Of a stretch of 64,000 bases of DNA, positions 26,353-36,154 are shown in pieces. The position numbers and the translations under genes were made by a program. The stretch spans positions 1,936,875 to 2,000,874 of the forward strand of contig NZ_AP018929.1 in the NCBI RefSeq assembly GCF_008326425.1. The letters run 5' to 3'. How positions within the stretch are numbered: position 1 is the first letter of the stretch; each line of letters begins with the position of its first letter. The notes below the pieces were generated by a model. It was not told the DNA's origin and did no database searches. It saw only the letters and a list, made by a program, of their open reading frames with translations. This DNA comes from Sulfuracidifex tepidarius (lineage in GTDB: Archaea; Thermoproteota; Thermoprotei_A; Sulfolobales; Sulfolobaceae).

Positions 26353-26356
26353 GAGA

Positions 26357-27550
26357 TCACAGGATTTCCTTGTAGGTCGAAATTAACTGATCTATAATCA
26401 CTTTGTTATCGAACTTTTTGCTTGCATTATCTCTGGCTATGAGCCCCATCTTCCTGACCTCTTCCCTTGGCATTAATGATACCTTATACAGCGCTTCTCC
26501 GAATTCCTTAATGTCATAAGTGTTAACGTGATAACCGTCTACTCCGTCGTTCACTTGCTCTATCAATCCTCCATTACCTTTAGTTACGATAGTTGGCCTT
26601 CCTGCTAGCATGGATTCTATCACTACCCTTCCCCACGTATCTATGTATAAGCTTGGGACAACTACGAAGTCGACGTCAGCCAAAATCTGTTTGAGAGACA
26701 ATAAATACTTCTCATAAGGAACTCTCTTGGTCATTTCAACACTCTTCTCGATTCCTAGATCTCTTACGGTCGAGATCACTTCGCTCGATTCAAGTCCTCC
26801 GGGGATCTTTAGTCTAATGTTAGGGTTCTTCTTCGAAGCGTATGCGAAAGCATGAAGGAGTTGAAATACCCCTTTCTCTCTGTCGGGGTAACTCAGGTAA
26901 GCGAAAGTGAACTTGGAAGAGGGTGTGTAAGGTACGTAATCGATGTTGGATGCGAGGGCATTCACGTTAATTATTCTTATTTTGTCTTCTGGAAAACCTC
27001 TAGATACTAGAACGTCTTTCACCACTTTGCTTACTGCAATTATAGCGGAAGCTGAAGAAACATTGGCCTTTATCCTCTCCATTTTCTTCACAGCGTAATA
27101 AGCCTCAGCCAAGGAAGTGTAACTCCTCATGCCTTTCTTTTTCATGCCTATACACTTACTGAGCTTGGTAATACTTCTACAGTCACAGAAGTTTTCCTCC
27201 ATCGAATTGAAGTAACATGTAGGCCACCAGTATTGTACGTTTATTACGGTCTTTACACCCATCTTCTCTGCAAGTGGTATTATTCCGTGCCAAGCGTTAG
27301 CTAGATGAATTATAGATCCTTTCTCTGGCTTTATCTCACTCAAGACTTTAGAAGAGTACTTCTCGCTATTGAGTATGGCTTCTCTTCCAAACAACTTCCC
27401 TTCTCGGGGTGGCTCTATGTAGTTGAAATCCGACTTAAAAGTCGTGTACATGTTCACCTCTATTCCGGCTTCGCTCAATTTCTTGTACATCAGTAGCGTA
27501 GTAGCGTAAACTCCTCTAAGATCTGTCTCGGTAAGTATTCTCACTCTCAT
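26357..27550 (-). CDS. GT4-family glycosyltransferase
   Basis: A 397-residue GT-B enzyme with FTFAYLSYPDREKGVFQLLH at the donor domain and WGRVVIESMLAGRPTIVTKG as donor motif. The acceptor domain has an insertion with several cysteines (CYFNSMEENFCDCRSITKLSKCIG), unusual for a cytoplasmic transferase and possibly a metal site. The frame starts with ATG at 27550, close to an AT-rich promoter. First gene of a two-GT operon. Confidence 0.86.
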   Translation of the reverse strand: MRVRILTETDLRGVYATTLLMYKKLSEAGIEVNMYTTFKSDFNYIEPPREGKLFGREAILNSEKYSSKVLSEIKPEKGSIIHLANAWHGIIPLAEKMGVKTVINVQYWWPTCYFNSMEENFCDCRSITKLSKCIGMKKKGMRSYTSLAEAYYAVKKMERIKANVSSASAIIAVSKVVKDVLVSRGFPEDKIRIINVNALASNIDYVPYTPSSKFTFAYLSYPDREKGVFQLLHAFAYASKKNPNIRLKIPGGLESSEVISTVRDLGIEKSVEMTKRVPYEKYLLSLKQILADVDFVVVPSLYIDTWGRVVIESMLAGRPTIVTKGNGGLIEQVNDGVDGYHVNTYDIKEFGEALYKVSLMPREEVRKMGLIARDNASKKFDNKVIIDQLISTYKEIL

Positions 27551-27803
27551 TATAATTTATTAGCGTAATAACTCGATATAAAATTTTTCTTTTTTGTAAA
27601 GTCAATTAGTACTTTAGTCTAACGCATCAAACAAGTCAATGTTAAGAAATAATAGATAATTTCTTTTTACAGATATTCTCAGCTTTTGAAGAGGTACAAT
27701 CTGAAACACTACTATAGATTTAGATGGTAGATAATTCATATTAAGAACGACAGCGACGGTGTCTTTCTCTTTTATCTTCTAACCTTGACCAGCAAAAAAT
27801 TTT

Positions 27804-28067
27804 ATGAAGCGTTCTACCATTTTCTATCATATGTCACCACAGAAGTTCTATGGCTATTTATTATTGTTCACAGGGATACTATCATTATTGATCTATACAA
27901 TTTTATCTATATCTTTTCATTTATTTAATTATTATTTCACAATTCTCCTTATATTAGTTTCTTTCTTTGTTATAACTTTAGGTCTATTACTAAAATCCAC
28001 ACCAGACCCTATGTCTCTTGAAGAAGTAGAGCAGGAGATAATCAAGGAAATGAAATCTTTGGATTAA
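27804..28067 (+). CDS. Small membrane protein with two spans and acidic tail
   Basis: An 87-residue protein (or 78 if started at ATG 27831). Two hydrophobic helices (YGYLLLFTGILSLLIYTILS and FTILLILVSFFVITLGLLLK) are followed by a cytoplasmic acidic helix EEVEQEIIKEM. It lies 50 bases before a GT4 gene in the same direction. The 253-base gap upstream holds only an AT-rich promoter region. No family recognised; helper proteins of this size are common in archaeal glycan loci. Confidence 0.6.
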   Translation: MKRSTIFYHMSPQKFYGYLLLFTGILSLLIYTILSISFHLFNYYFTILLILVSFFVITLGLLLKSTPDPMSLEEVEQEIIKEMKSLD

Positions 28068-28116
28068 TGCCGAACCTTTATGAAAACTTATATTCTTAGC
28101 AGGTCTTATCAGTGTA

Positions 28117-29253
28117 ATGAAAGTTGTCTTTCTGCCACTGACCACTAGGCCTTGGGACGGTATAGAGGTTTACTCATATGAACTCGCTAAACGATTCAGC
28201 AGGATGGGAATAGACATCGTGGGAGTAAGGATATCACTCGAAAATAAGGTAAACGAAGTGAACGACCACTTTAAGGTAATAGACGTTAAGACACCTAATT
28301 TAAAACGTCAGGCATACCATTTTAGAGTAATCTATGCTTACCTACAGAAACATGACTTAATAAAGGAAGCCGATGTGGTTCATGCAGTTGGTGGCTACTA
28401 TCTAGGTGTCAGGTTTCTTCCAGCTAGGAAGATAGTAACAGTAATAGGTTCCAGTAGCCTTCGTGAGAGATCTTCAATAAAGAAGCAGATTAGGAGAATC
28501 TATTCGTCCTTCTTATACAGGGGAGCTCAGGGATACATTTTCCCCAACGAGGTCATTAAGAAGGAATTTATGAGTTATCTCAAGCCGAAGAGACACGTAG
28601 TGATACCAATAGGGATCGATCTGGATTCGATGAGAGTGAGTGAATCCAAGGCAGAGTTAAGAGAGAGGCTAGGTTTAGATAAGGATGAGTATATATTCCT
28701 TTATCTAGGGCAGCTGGTAAACGGGAAGAGGCTCCCTGAGATGGTTAAGGCGTTTAGCCTGTTACTCAAGGAGAAGCCAAACTCTAGGCTAGCGATGGTC
28801 AGTTGGGGTTATCTTAAGAACGAATTACAAGGTTTAGTGAATAGCCTCAAAATTCAGGATCGTGTCACTTTCATCCCTCCTGTAAAGTATGATGAAAGAA
28901 AGTATTACTATAAGGCATCTGACGCTTTCTTGATGCTTGGAGATTCATTCGGCGATGGGGGTGTAAGTACGGCTGTAATGGATGCTCTTGGCTCTGGACT
29001 TCCTATCCTAGTGTCGAAGCATAGTCCCAACGTAGAGGTGGTGAAAGATGGAATCAACGGATTCTGTGTTGATCCTTCAGACGTTCAGTCCGTCAAAGAA
29101 GCGATGATAAGGATCGTTGAAGATCCTAATCTCGGAAAGAATTCACTTGAAATCGCCAAACGTTATACATGGGAAGAAGTCGCCAAATCGACTCTGGAAT
29201 TTTATAAACAAGCATTTAATGACCTAGAAGTTTCATATGAGTTAAAAATGTAA
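28117..29253 (+). CDS. GT4-family glycosyltransferase
   Basis: A 378-residue GT-B enzyme. DGIEVYSYELAKRFSRMGID is the N-terminal acceptor-domain start, YIFLYLGQLVNGKRLPEMVK opens the donor domain, and GDGGVSTAVMDALGSGLPIL occupies the usual EX7E position with D/G in place of the first Glu. The missing first glutamate could alter activity or donor choice. The C-terminus is complete (YTWEEVAKSTLEFYK). Probably co-transcribed with the small membrane-protein gene before it. Confidence 0.84.
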   Translation: MKVVFLPLTTRPWDGIEVYSYELAKRFSRMGIDIVGVRISLENKVNEVNDHFKVIDVKTPNLKRQAYHFRVIYAYLQKHDLIKEADVVHAVGGYYLGVRFLPARKIVTVIGSSSLRERSSIKKQIRRIYSSFLYRGAQGYIFPNEVIKKEFMSYLKPKRHVVIPIGIDLDSMRVSESKAELRERLGLDKDEYIFLYLGQLVNGKRLPEMVKAFSLLLKEKPNSRLAMVSWGYLKNELQGLVNSLKIQDRVTFIPPVKYDERKYYYKASDAFLMLGDSFGDGGVSTAVMDALGSGLPILVSKHSPNVEVVKDGINGFCVDPSDVQSVKEAMIRIVEDPNLGKNSLEIAKRYTWEEVAKSTLEFYKQAFNDLEVSYELKM

Positions 29254-29335
29254 AGATAATTTCTTGTATAGATAATAAATTAAAATGAATTAAAAGAAAA
29301 TACATAAATAAAAATAAAAAAGTTACTTATTGAAG

Positions 29336-31015
29336 TTAATTAGTAGGCGTACCCGCCAACATTTCTCCTGAATTGAAGAAGACAGTATCGTTTTCAATTA
29401 TTCCGTTATAGTATGTATCATATCCACTTAAATTAGGTCCATTAAAGTAAATGGAAAGCGTTTCTATATAAGGTCCACCAAAATTTACGCCCGAGATTTT
29501 ACCTTGGGTGGGTATTTCGTGACCTTCGTAACAATATACAGTAACGTAAAACTCATAGGTCGGATCGCTAGATACTCCGTATCTTCCCAGAAGTTCTCCT
29601 CCCATGAATGCAGCTTCAGGGGAGTGTTCAGATGTAGCTATCATTGCATATCCTAAAATTGCGAGAGGTATTAACAAAATCAGGAAAAATGGAGCTATTT
29701 TGAAAAGTAATTTCTTTTGTTGTAGATAAACTATAATTATTACAGTGAAAAACACCATCGCTTGTGGTATCATCCTTGTTAATACATTGCTGATGTTGTT
29801 AGCTAACCCTAATGCGCTCTGCATCGCAATCAGCGATAATCCCACCGCAAAAGCCATCCATAGGAATTTGTTCGTCTTCCTCGATTTTAGAAGTAATATA
29901 AACGAGGCTATTCCGCTAGCCAAGAATATTCCTCCATCGATTAACTTGCTTATTACTGAATAGAAGTGATAAGGAGAAGAAGGTATGAAAGTGCTCGCAA
30001 GGTGAGACGACGGAAGAACGAGGTTCTTTGTAGCTTCGGGTATAAATATCGATTCCAGTAAAGTAACTAAACGGCCTAATAACAGATCTGCACCTCCTTG
30101 TGCTCCCTGAGCTAATGGATTGAAGAAGACCCAATAGATGTAAATTGAGGCAGTCAAAAGGGAAGAGTAACCTACATATTTCCAGTTAAAGTTTCCAATT
30201 TTTCTATAAAATGCTATCATCCCTATTAGGGCAGTGACGGAGCTTCCGAAAGTTCCTATGTCAGTTAAACCGGTAAGCCCAGTTATCACAACTAAGAGAG
30301 GAAGCAATCTAGATCCTCCGTTCTTTATAATTAACCCTATGAGCAGAAACGCTGGCATTAGCAAGTTGTATGACATTAGCTGCGGCGACCATTCTGCGAC
30401 ATAGAATGGCATTGAAGCGATGATCATGACAAGGAACCCAAGTTCAGAAAAAGGCGATTTCAAGAAAAGCCTAAGGAACGCATAACCAGTAATTAACTGA
30501 ATGAGAGGGAAAATGAATGGACCATAGAAAATAAAGTAAGTTGTTGGTGATAAAGGTGAGAATAAGAAGGAAATTGCTCCGTAAATGAAGCCAAACGGAT
30601 AATAAGCTTGATAAAGACCTGGATTCATGAGTGTAGAATGCCTTGCGAGTAGTAGGAAGACCTCTGAAGAGTGTCCTAACTCGTCCCTAGCAAGCACAAA
30701 GACCGGGTTGATGAAATAAAATAGAAAGAAGCTATTGAAGATTAAGAAAACTAGAGACGCTGGGACAATCTTGTTGTAGAGTTTCTTATCGAACTTCTGG
30801 TACTGAAGAATGGGTATTATTATTGCAAAAGCGCAAAGAAAATCTCCTATCCAGAATACAGGAGGTAACTCCTGGGTAAGTCCGAAAGGATATCTAAGTA
30901 AATCGTAGTTATTAATAGACACATTTAATATTTCGAATAATGAAATTTCTATCGCACCGGCAAAAAGGATAACTGATAATGTCTCAGGTTTCAAAAACCT
31001 CATTTCATATACCAC
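29336..31015 (-). CDS. Polytopic membrane protein of the glycan island
   Basis: A 559-residue protein with about 12 membrane segments and a C-terminal extracytoplasmic domain of about 90 residues rich in Tyr, Gly and N-glycosylation sequons. The size, the loop after the first helices with FVLARDELGHSSE, and the soluble tail recall GT-C-type transferases or glycan polymerases. The expected acidic DxD/DE motif is ambiguous (RDELGHSSE near residue 108). It overlaps the 80-residue gene upstream by 11 bases and is the last of a five-gene minus-strand operon starting with a GT2. Confidence 0.7.
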   Translation of the reverse strand: MVYEMRFLKPETLSVILFAGAIEISLFEILNVSINNYDLLRYPFGLTQELPPVFWIGDFLCAFAIIIPILQYQKFDKKLYNKIVPASLVFLIFNSFFLFYFINPVFVLARDELGHSSEVFLLLARHSTLMNPGLYQAYYPFGFIYGAISFLFSPLSPTTYFIFYGPFIFPLIQLITGYAFLRLFLKSPFSELGFLVMIIASMPFYVAEWSPQLMSYNLLMPAFLLIGLIIKNGGSRLLPLLVVITGLTGLTDIGTFGSSVTALIGMIAFYRKIGNFNWKYVGYSSLLTASIYIYWVFFNPLAQGAQGGADLLLGRLVTLLESIFIPEATKNLVLPSSHLASTFIPSSPYHFYSVISKLIDGGIFLASGIASFILLLKSRKTNKFLWMAFAVGLSLIAMQSALGLANNISNVLTRMIPQAMVFFTVIIIVYLQQKKLLFKIAPFFLILLIPLAILGYAMIATSEHSPEAAFMGGELLGRYGVSSDPTYEFYVTVYCYEGHEIPTQGKISGVNFGGPYIETLSIYFNGPNLSGYDTYYNGIIENDTVFFNSGEMLAGTPTN

Positions 31016-31247
31016 CTAGGATACCTATCATGTAATATACTACCAAGCCAATCCATAGTAACGTAATACCGTTTATTATAGGTCTGCTCTTCTGAGGGAA
31101 GGGGAAGAATGCTATTTCAACGAGCACTGCAATTATGGCGTTCAAGAGAATTAGTAACCTGAAGTCCCTGATTCCTAGGATAAGCATTAAAGAATCAATT
31201 ATACCGGTTGCCATTATGAATGTTACTGGATAGTACTTGTATTCCAT
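31005..31247 (-). CDS. Small membrane protein (80 aa)
   Basis: A three-helix hydrophobic protein (SLMLILGIRDFRLLILLNAI, then EIAFFPFP and NGITLLWIGLVVYYMIGILG). It overlaps its neighbours on both sides (25 and 11 bases), indicating tight translational coupling with the 165- and 559-residue membrane proteins. No motif or family recognised. A likely subunit of the same membrane assembly. Confidence 0.65.
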   Translation of the reverse strand: MEYKYYPVTFIMATGIIDSLMLILGIRDFRLLILLNAIIAVLVEIAFFPFPQKSRPIINGITLLWIGLVVYYMIGILGGI

Positions 31248-31720
31248 TGTCTCACCTCCCTGATTGAATTAATTGTATTAAAAATTTCTGTTAAGATTAT
31301 TACTGGTATTATCACATTGAAGAATGTAAAACCAATTGTGAAGTTTATAACGAGCCCTATGAGAGCTATTGCAACGAAACCTAATCCTAAAGAGAGACCG
31401 AGGAGAGAAAGTTCTGACAATACTTCGGTTATTCTCGGGTAGAACCCCTTTAATACGGCATATCCGACGAAGAAAAGCGTATAGGGAATTCCAAAGATGA
31501 GCAGCGGTTTAAGCAACGCAGACAAGACAGTGAGTAGAAGTATAATCGAAGAAGTATGAATAACCACTTCCATTGTTCCTACCTTCTGTTTCACGTCAAA
31601 TGATTCTCTTGTTTCCTCCACTGCATCATTGAAAGAGTAGCCTTTAGACATAAGGTAATCTACGTGTTCTCTTACTGTGGAGAATTTATTCGATGTAGAT
31701 TTCTCTTTATTTGTTTCCAC
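31223..31720 (-). CDS. Membrane protein with N-terminal helical domain (165 aa)
   Basis: The first 50 residues are soluble (VREHVDYLMSKGYSFNDAVE resembles a UBA-like helical bundle). Three to four membrane helices follow. The start is GTG at 31720. A TATA-like ATTTATAAC lies about 25 bases upstream, so transcription probably starts at or next to the GTG, giving this part of the operon a leaderless internal promoter. Family not recognised. Confidence 0.65.
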   Translation of the reverse strand: METNKEKSTSNKFSTVREHVDYLMSKGYSFNDAVEETRESFDVKQKVGTMEVVIHTSSIILLLTVLSALLKPLLIFGIPYTLFFVGYAVLKGFYPRITEVLSELSLLGLSLGLGFVAIALIGLVINFTIGFTFFNVIIPVIILTEIFNTINSIREVRQWNTSTIQ

Positions 31721-31828
31721 AAGAAGTGATACAGCTGGTGTTATAAATGGTTTATCCAGCTTCTTTTCCCGATTTGTTTAATAATAAGCTGTGTCTCAAA
31801 AAAGTTTGTGTAGTGTAAGTGTAGCTGA

Positions 31829-32494
31829 TTACTTCACTGTAAGGAAAGTCTGAGTAAACAAATTAGTTTTTTCAAACTTTGACTCAGATGAATTGTAATA
31901 ATATAATATAAATATTATTTTATAATTACCTGTGTTTGATACAGTAAAGTTTATTGGTACTTTCCATTGCTGATTGTTAGAAAGCACTTTATATGAAGAC
32001 GTTATGGTTTCGTTATCTCCAGTAGAGCTGTTCTGTAATATAACTGACAACTTGTAAAACATTGGCTTCCCTTCATGATTTTCAACCAGAACGTTATACT
32101 CGATTAATTGACCTGGTATAACGTTGCTCGTATATCCTCCTACAGCACCGTTCTCGTTAAGAAGCAACATCTCAGAGAAGCCTTGCTTTGTCTCTGCATG
32201 TATCACGATAACCCCGAAGGAGAAAACTGACATGACTATGAAGATACCTATTAAAATCCCCTTAAACGTGGTATCTCTATCTCTTTTTGAAACAAGAATA
32301 CTATTTTTGAAAAGGTAGAACCATAAACGGTTATATAATGACTTAATTTTATTTCGAAATAGGTAAAACAACACAAGAATTATGGGTAAGGTCAGGAGTG
32401 AAGCGTATAGCTCTATCATTAAGAGGTCTTGTGAGGAATGGTATTCTAGACAAAGCGTATTATACTGCTGGATGAATTGTTGCATCTGATTCAT
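31829..32494 (-). CDS. Membrane-anchored protein with extracellular DUF1616-like beta domain
   Basis: A 221-residue protein. Two membrane segments (LTLPIILVLFYLFRNK and ILIGIFIVMSVFSFGVIVIH) flank a basic cytoplasmic loop. The C-terminal 110 residues are an extracellular beta-sandwich (VIPGQLIEYNVLVENHEGKP, then KVPINFTVSNTGNYKIIFIL) with N-glycosylation sequons, resembling the DUF1616 domain of archaeal surface proteins. It overlaps the GT2 gene upstream by 35 bases. Confidence 0.65.
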   Translation of the reverse strand: MNQMQQFIQQYNTLCLEYHSSQDLLMIELYASLLTLPIILVLFYLFRNKIKSLYNRLWFYLFKNSILVSKRDRDTTFKGILIGIFIVMSVFSFGVIVIHAETKQGFSEMLLLNENGAVGGYTSNVIPGQLIEYNVLVENHEGKPMFYKLSVILQNSSTGDNETITSSYKVLSNNQQWKVPINFTVSNTGNYKIIFILYYYNSSESKFEKTNLFTQTFLTVK

Positions 32495-33425
32495 TTAGAC
32501 CACTGTCTACTTTTATAGTTAAAAAGCCTATTGAATATCCTAAAAGTGAAAAGAAGATAAGGAACGGCGATCCTAGGGTATACTTTGACCACTTGTAAAC
32601 CTCACACGTTTCTCTGTTTACTTTCAGGAGAATACCTAAGTAAATTACTCCGATGAAAGGGAGCAAGAGTGAAGGATAGAAAATAGCAAGACTTACGGAC
32701 ATCAAGACAACGAATAGGACTGCGCTCACTCTCATTGTACCGTCCTTTATGACCCAGCTCTCTCCAGTAAATTCTCTGTACATTCTAGCTCCTATGGCAG
32801 ACTCGATGTTCTGCTCTATATATGATTTCAGATTGTTTCTATGATAGTGATAAATTATATCTTGGGTATTAACTACGTACTTATAACCTGCTGCAGTTAG
32901 TTTCTTCAGAAGTTCATCCTCTTGCATGTAATTCATTTTTACGTTGAATCCTCCCACCTTAATCACGGCCTCCCTTCTGTAAATTGCCCCGTTAGCTGTA
33001 GCAAAGCCCTTACATAGGAACGCGTCTATGGCTTTCTGCATGAACGAAGAGTCGGGAGGAGCGAAAACCTTGGTGAAAACAACACCTATTTTCTCGTCCT
33101 TTTCCATTAGACTAACAGCGTAATCTATCCACCCAGGGGTTGCTACCATCGCATCGCTATCCAAGAAGGCTACGTATTTTCCTCTCGACTCTAAAACGCC
33201 CCGATTGTAAGCTATTCCCCTGCCCTTTCTTTTCTCTTCAATTACTCTGATTTTATATTTAGAGGAGAATTTATCAACTATTCTTAAGGTATCGTCTGTA
33301 GAATTTCCATCCACTACCAATATCTCAAAATTCCTGTAATTCAATCTCGAAATAGACTCCATTGTTTTTTCTACAGTCTTAGCAGAGTTTTTTGTAGCTA
33401 CTACAATTGTTACTAGAGGATCCAT
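32460..33425 (-). CDS. GT2-family glycosyltransferase with C-terminal membrane helices
   Basis: A 321-residue protein. VTIVVATKNSAKTVEKTMES starts the GT-A domain, VVDGNSTDDTL follows, and FLDSDAMV carries the DxD motif. YMQEDELLKKL is the acceptor ED motif. Two membrane helices lie near 230-265 and one near 290-310. First gene of the operon running to 29336. The layout is that of AglE/AglG-like enzymes that decorate dolichol-linked glycans. Confidence 0.85.
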   Translation of the reverse strand: MDPLVTIVVATKNSAKTVEKTMESISRLNYRNFEILVVDGNSTDDTLRIVDKFSSKYKIRVIEEKRKGRGIAYNRGVLESRGKYVAFLDSDAMVATPGWIDYAVSLMEKDEKIGVVFTKVFAPPDSSFMQKAIDAFLCKGFATANGAIYRREAVIKVGGFNVKMNYMQEDELLKKLTAAGYKYVVNTQDIIYHYHRNNLKSYIEQNIESAIGARMYREFTGESWVIKDGTMRVSAVLFVVLMSVSLAIFYPSLLLPFIGVIYLGILLKVNRETCEVYKWSKYTLGSPFLIFFSLLGYSIGFLTIKVDSGLNESDATIHPAV

Positions 33426-33512
33426 GATCCACTTCTCCTTTACTAGTTAAAAAATATACATTATGTAGCCACTTTTTTAAAGCTGAACTCATTAATCATG
33501 TAAGTGTAACTT

Positions 33513-35024
33513 TTGAGTGATAACGATCCCTCTAAGGTAGGAAAACGGCTTGCTTCAAACTACATTAGCTTGTTTAAGGGAAGGCTTCTCTCTCACATGA
33601 TAGGCTTCATTGGATCTATCATGGTCATCAGAATACTCATGCCACAGGACTATGGTATTCTCTCCCTTGCTATGTCTTTACCGTACCTTTTAGGTTCTTT
33701 AGGAAATGGAGGAGTTAACATAGCAGTAACTAGACTAGTAGCTAAGTACAGCGACGATGAATTTAGAGTGAAGAAATATATTTCGTCAGGGATCGCTTTC
33801 GACCTGCTCTTCGGCACTGCACTAGCCATTATTGGATATTTTCTAACCCCTTTTATTTTTACAACAATTTATGATAAGCCGTCCGTGATACCATATGCTC
33901 AGTTTGCGTCCTTGTTTTCAATTCCCTATTGGGGTTCAAGTTCCATATTTCAAGGTATTCTAGGCCTTGAAATGACGGAGGAGAACAGTAAAATGTGGAT
34001 AGCTCATTATACTGTTCAAACAGTTTTAGGCATAGGATTAGCGTTATCTTTCCTCAGAGTATATGGAGTCGAAATAGCGTATATGCTAGCTTATTTAGCC
34101 ATGATAATATACGGTATGAGTTTACTAATAAGAAAGTCATTACTGACGGTTCCCTCTCTCTCCTTCATGAAAGAACTAATCACCTTCGGCCTTCCTCTCA
34201 CAATGACTTCAATTTCCTCAGTATTTGGAGGTATTTACTCTGTTTCTATAGTGAACAGGTTTTTCTCCATCTTCGAGGTATCTAACTTCACGGCTTCAAA
34301 CAAAACAGGAGTTGTAATAGATACCTTGGTGAATCCTCTAGGTTATTCAATTCAACCGACACTTTCAAAGCTCGATTACTCAGATAAGGCTACTGTATCT
34401 ACAATAATTAATAAGATATATAAATTAAATTTAATAATTAATCTTCCAGTTCTAATTGTTCTTGGTTACATGAGCTATCCGATAATTTTCATACTTGCAG
34501 GGCAGAGCTACACATTGGCACCTTTAATGTTGAAGCTTACGGTAATACGAATGATAGAATCAAATCTTCTAGGATATCCTGTATTTAATTCTGTGTTGAC
34601 ATATGCAGGTAAGGTCCGAACAGTGTCGAAGGTTAATACGTTAACGCAGATCATTTTTTCAGGTTTAATAACGGTTCTTGTACCGTTATATGGATATTGG
34701 GGATACTTCGTTGCGTCATGGGTGGATTTCATTCCAAGTTTCATTATATCGTTTCTTGCTCTAAGGGATCTGATCCCATCTTACAAGCCTCCAGTGAAGG
34801 AAACTGCAAAGGCTTTCTTAATAACCTCCGTTGTTCTCTCTCCCTTGCTATACCCAAGCATTATAGTAGTTCCCTTTTCGTTTCTATTCTTAATTATTTT
34901 GTTTAAACTGTACTCAGTAACGAAGGTTATATCTAAAGAAGAGATAAATGTCATCATGAAAGCCGTAGATTCATCGTCTCTCAAGGTAATGAGCCCATTG
35001 CTTAAAAGAGTATTTAGTGTTTAA
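33513..35024 (+). CDS. Polysaccharide/lipid-linked oligosaccharide flippase (MOP superfamily, Wzx-like)
   Basis: A 503-residue protein with about 14 membrane helices, starting MSDNDPSKVGKRLASNYISL (initiator TTG). The N-terminal LFKGRLLSHMIGFIGSIMVI and IRILMPQDYGILSLAMSLPY are typical of the polysaccharide-biosynthesis (RfbX/Wzx) family, including YGILSLA. It would flip the lipid-linked glycan built by the neighbouring glycosyltransferases to the outside. Only clear exporter in the island. Divergent from the GT2 operon with a short shared promoter region. Confidence 0.86.
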   Translation: MSDNDPSKVGKRLASNYISLFKGRLLSHMIGFIGSIMVIRILMPQDYGILSLAMSLPYLLGSLGNGGVNIAVTRLVAKYSDDEFRVKKYISSGIAFDLLFGTALAIIGYFLTPFIFTTIYDKPSVIPYAQFASLFSIPYWGSSSIFQGILGLEMTEENSKMWIAHYTVQTVLGIGLALSFLRVYGVEIAYMLAYLAMIIYGMSLLIRKSLLTVPSLSFMKELITFGLPLTMTSISSVFGGIYSVSIVNRFFSIFEVSNFTASNKTGVVIDTLVNPLGYSIQPTLSKLDYSDKATVSTIINKIYKLNLIINLPVLIVLGYMSYPIIFILAGQSYTLAPLMLKLTVIRMIESNLLGYPVFNSVLTYAGKVRTVSKVNTLTQIIFSGLITVLVPLYGYWGYFVASWVDFIPSFIISFLALRDLIPSYKPPVKETAKAFLITSVVLSPLLYPSIIVVPFSFLFLIILFKLYSVTKVISKEEINVIMKAVDSSSLKVMSPLLKRVFSV

Positions 35025-35041
35025 TAAAATATAGACATAAT

Positions 35042-36154
35042 TTATATTTCATTCTTAGTTTTATCTAGAATACCTATAAAAGATGATACAGTGTATTCCC
35101 ATGAGAACATTTCCGAACATTCTAGAGCTATTTTAGAATATTTTTCATAATTAGAAAGTATATTTAGAGTCTCCCTAGTCATTTCCTCCACGTTTCCAGT
35201 TTTAACAATTCTCACAGCGTCGCACTTTCCGTAGTAATGTGTCATTGCAGGGATATCGTAAGTCACAACAGGTACACCACATGCTAAGGCCTCAGCTACC
35301 ACTATTCCAAATGAGTCTATATATGTAGGATAAATAAACACTTTCCCTGACTTCATAGTGCTGAATATCATGTCTCTACTTACTTCTCCTAAGTATGATA
35401 TTCCAGTATCTTTAATTTTTTCTTCCAGATTGAAATCATGGTCTATAGGCCCCGCTATTGCTAACTTATTGTAGCCCTTTTCTTTTAGTCTTTTCATGAC
35501 TTCTATTGTATCGTGAGTTCCTTTCATGAATCCAACCCTTGAAACTTGTATAGCGTCTAGATCCATCAGGGGTTTTGCCCTTCTTGCGCTCTCTAGATCT
35601 ACACCTGCAGGTGGGTCCATTGGATAACAGTCAATTCCATAATTTTCTTTGAGTGAGTTGGATAATATTAGCCCGGCGCATATGTTATTTTTATTTTTTC
35701 TATATCTTTTTAGATTAGAAATACTACTTATAAACCAAAAGGTACCATCAATTGGATTAGTTTTTTTAATTAATTCCATGTAAAATTTCCACAAAGGATG
35801 AAATATAAAAGGTTCAGTATAGATCATGTTGATACTGTTTCGAGTTGAAGCTCCTATAACAAAATCGTATTTTCTTGAGATCTTATTGATCCTATTTTTA
35901 AAAATCGTAGAAAGATAAATTTTTCTTATAAGTCTGTATTGTTTACTATCGCTAGGCAAAACAATTTTATCCTCTAGCTTTACCTTGTTTTTCAGATCGG
36001 GGAAAGTATCCAGTAGCCCTGCTTCTTTTTTAGAGACGACCTCGATTAAGCCTACTTCTATTCCGTAGTCAGGAAGTCTGGATAATAACTCCTTTACAGT
36101 TGTCGTTGCACCGCTTATAGTGGGCCTTCCTATATTGACGTATAAAAGTTTCAT
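35042..36154 (-). CDS. GT4-family glycosyltransferase
   Basis: A 370-residue GT-B enzyme. SGATTTVKELLSRLPDYGIE starts the acceptor domain. LDAIQVSRVGFMKGTHDTIE opens the donor domain. IDSFGIVVAEALACGVPVVT is the donor motif, with Asp for the first Glu and the second Glu retained. Convergent with the flippase gene (18-base gap). Confidence 0.86.
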   Translation of the reverse strand: MKLLYVNIGRPTISGATTTVKELLSRLPDYGIEVGLIEVVSKKEAGLLDTFPDLKNKVKLEDKIVLPSDSKQYRLIRKIYLSTIFKNRINKISRKYDFVIGASTRNSINMIYTEPFIFHPLWKFYMELIKKTNPIDGTFWFISSISNLKRYRKNKNNICAGLILSNSLKENYGIDCYPMDPPAGVDLESARRAKPLMDLDAIQVSRVGFMKGTHDTIEVMKRLKEKGYNKLAIAGPIDHDFNLEEKIKDTGISYLGEVSRDMIFSTMKSGKVFIYPTYIDSFGIVVAEALACGVPVVTYDIPAMTHYYGKCDAVRIVKTGNVEEMTRETLNILSNYEKYSKIALECSEMFSWEYTVSSFIGILDKTKNEI

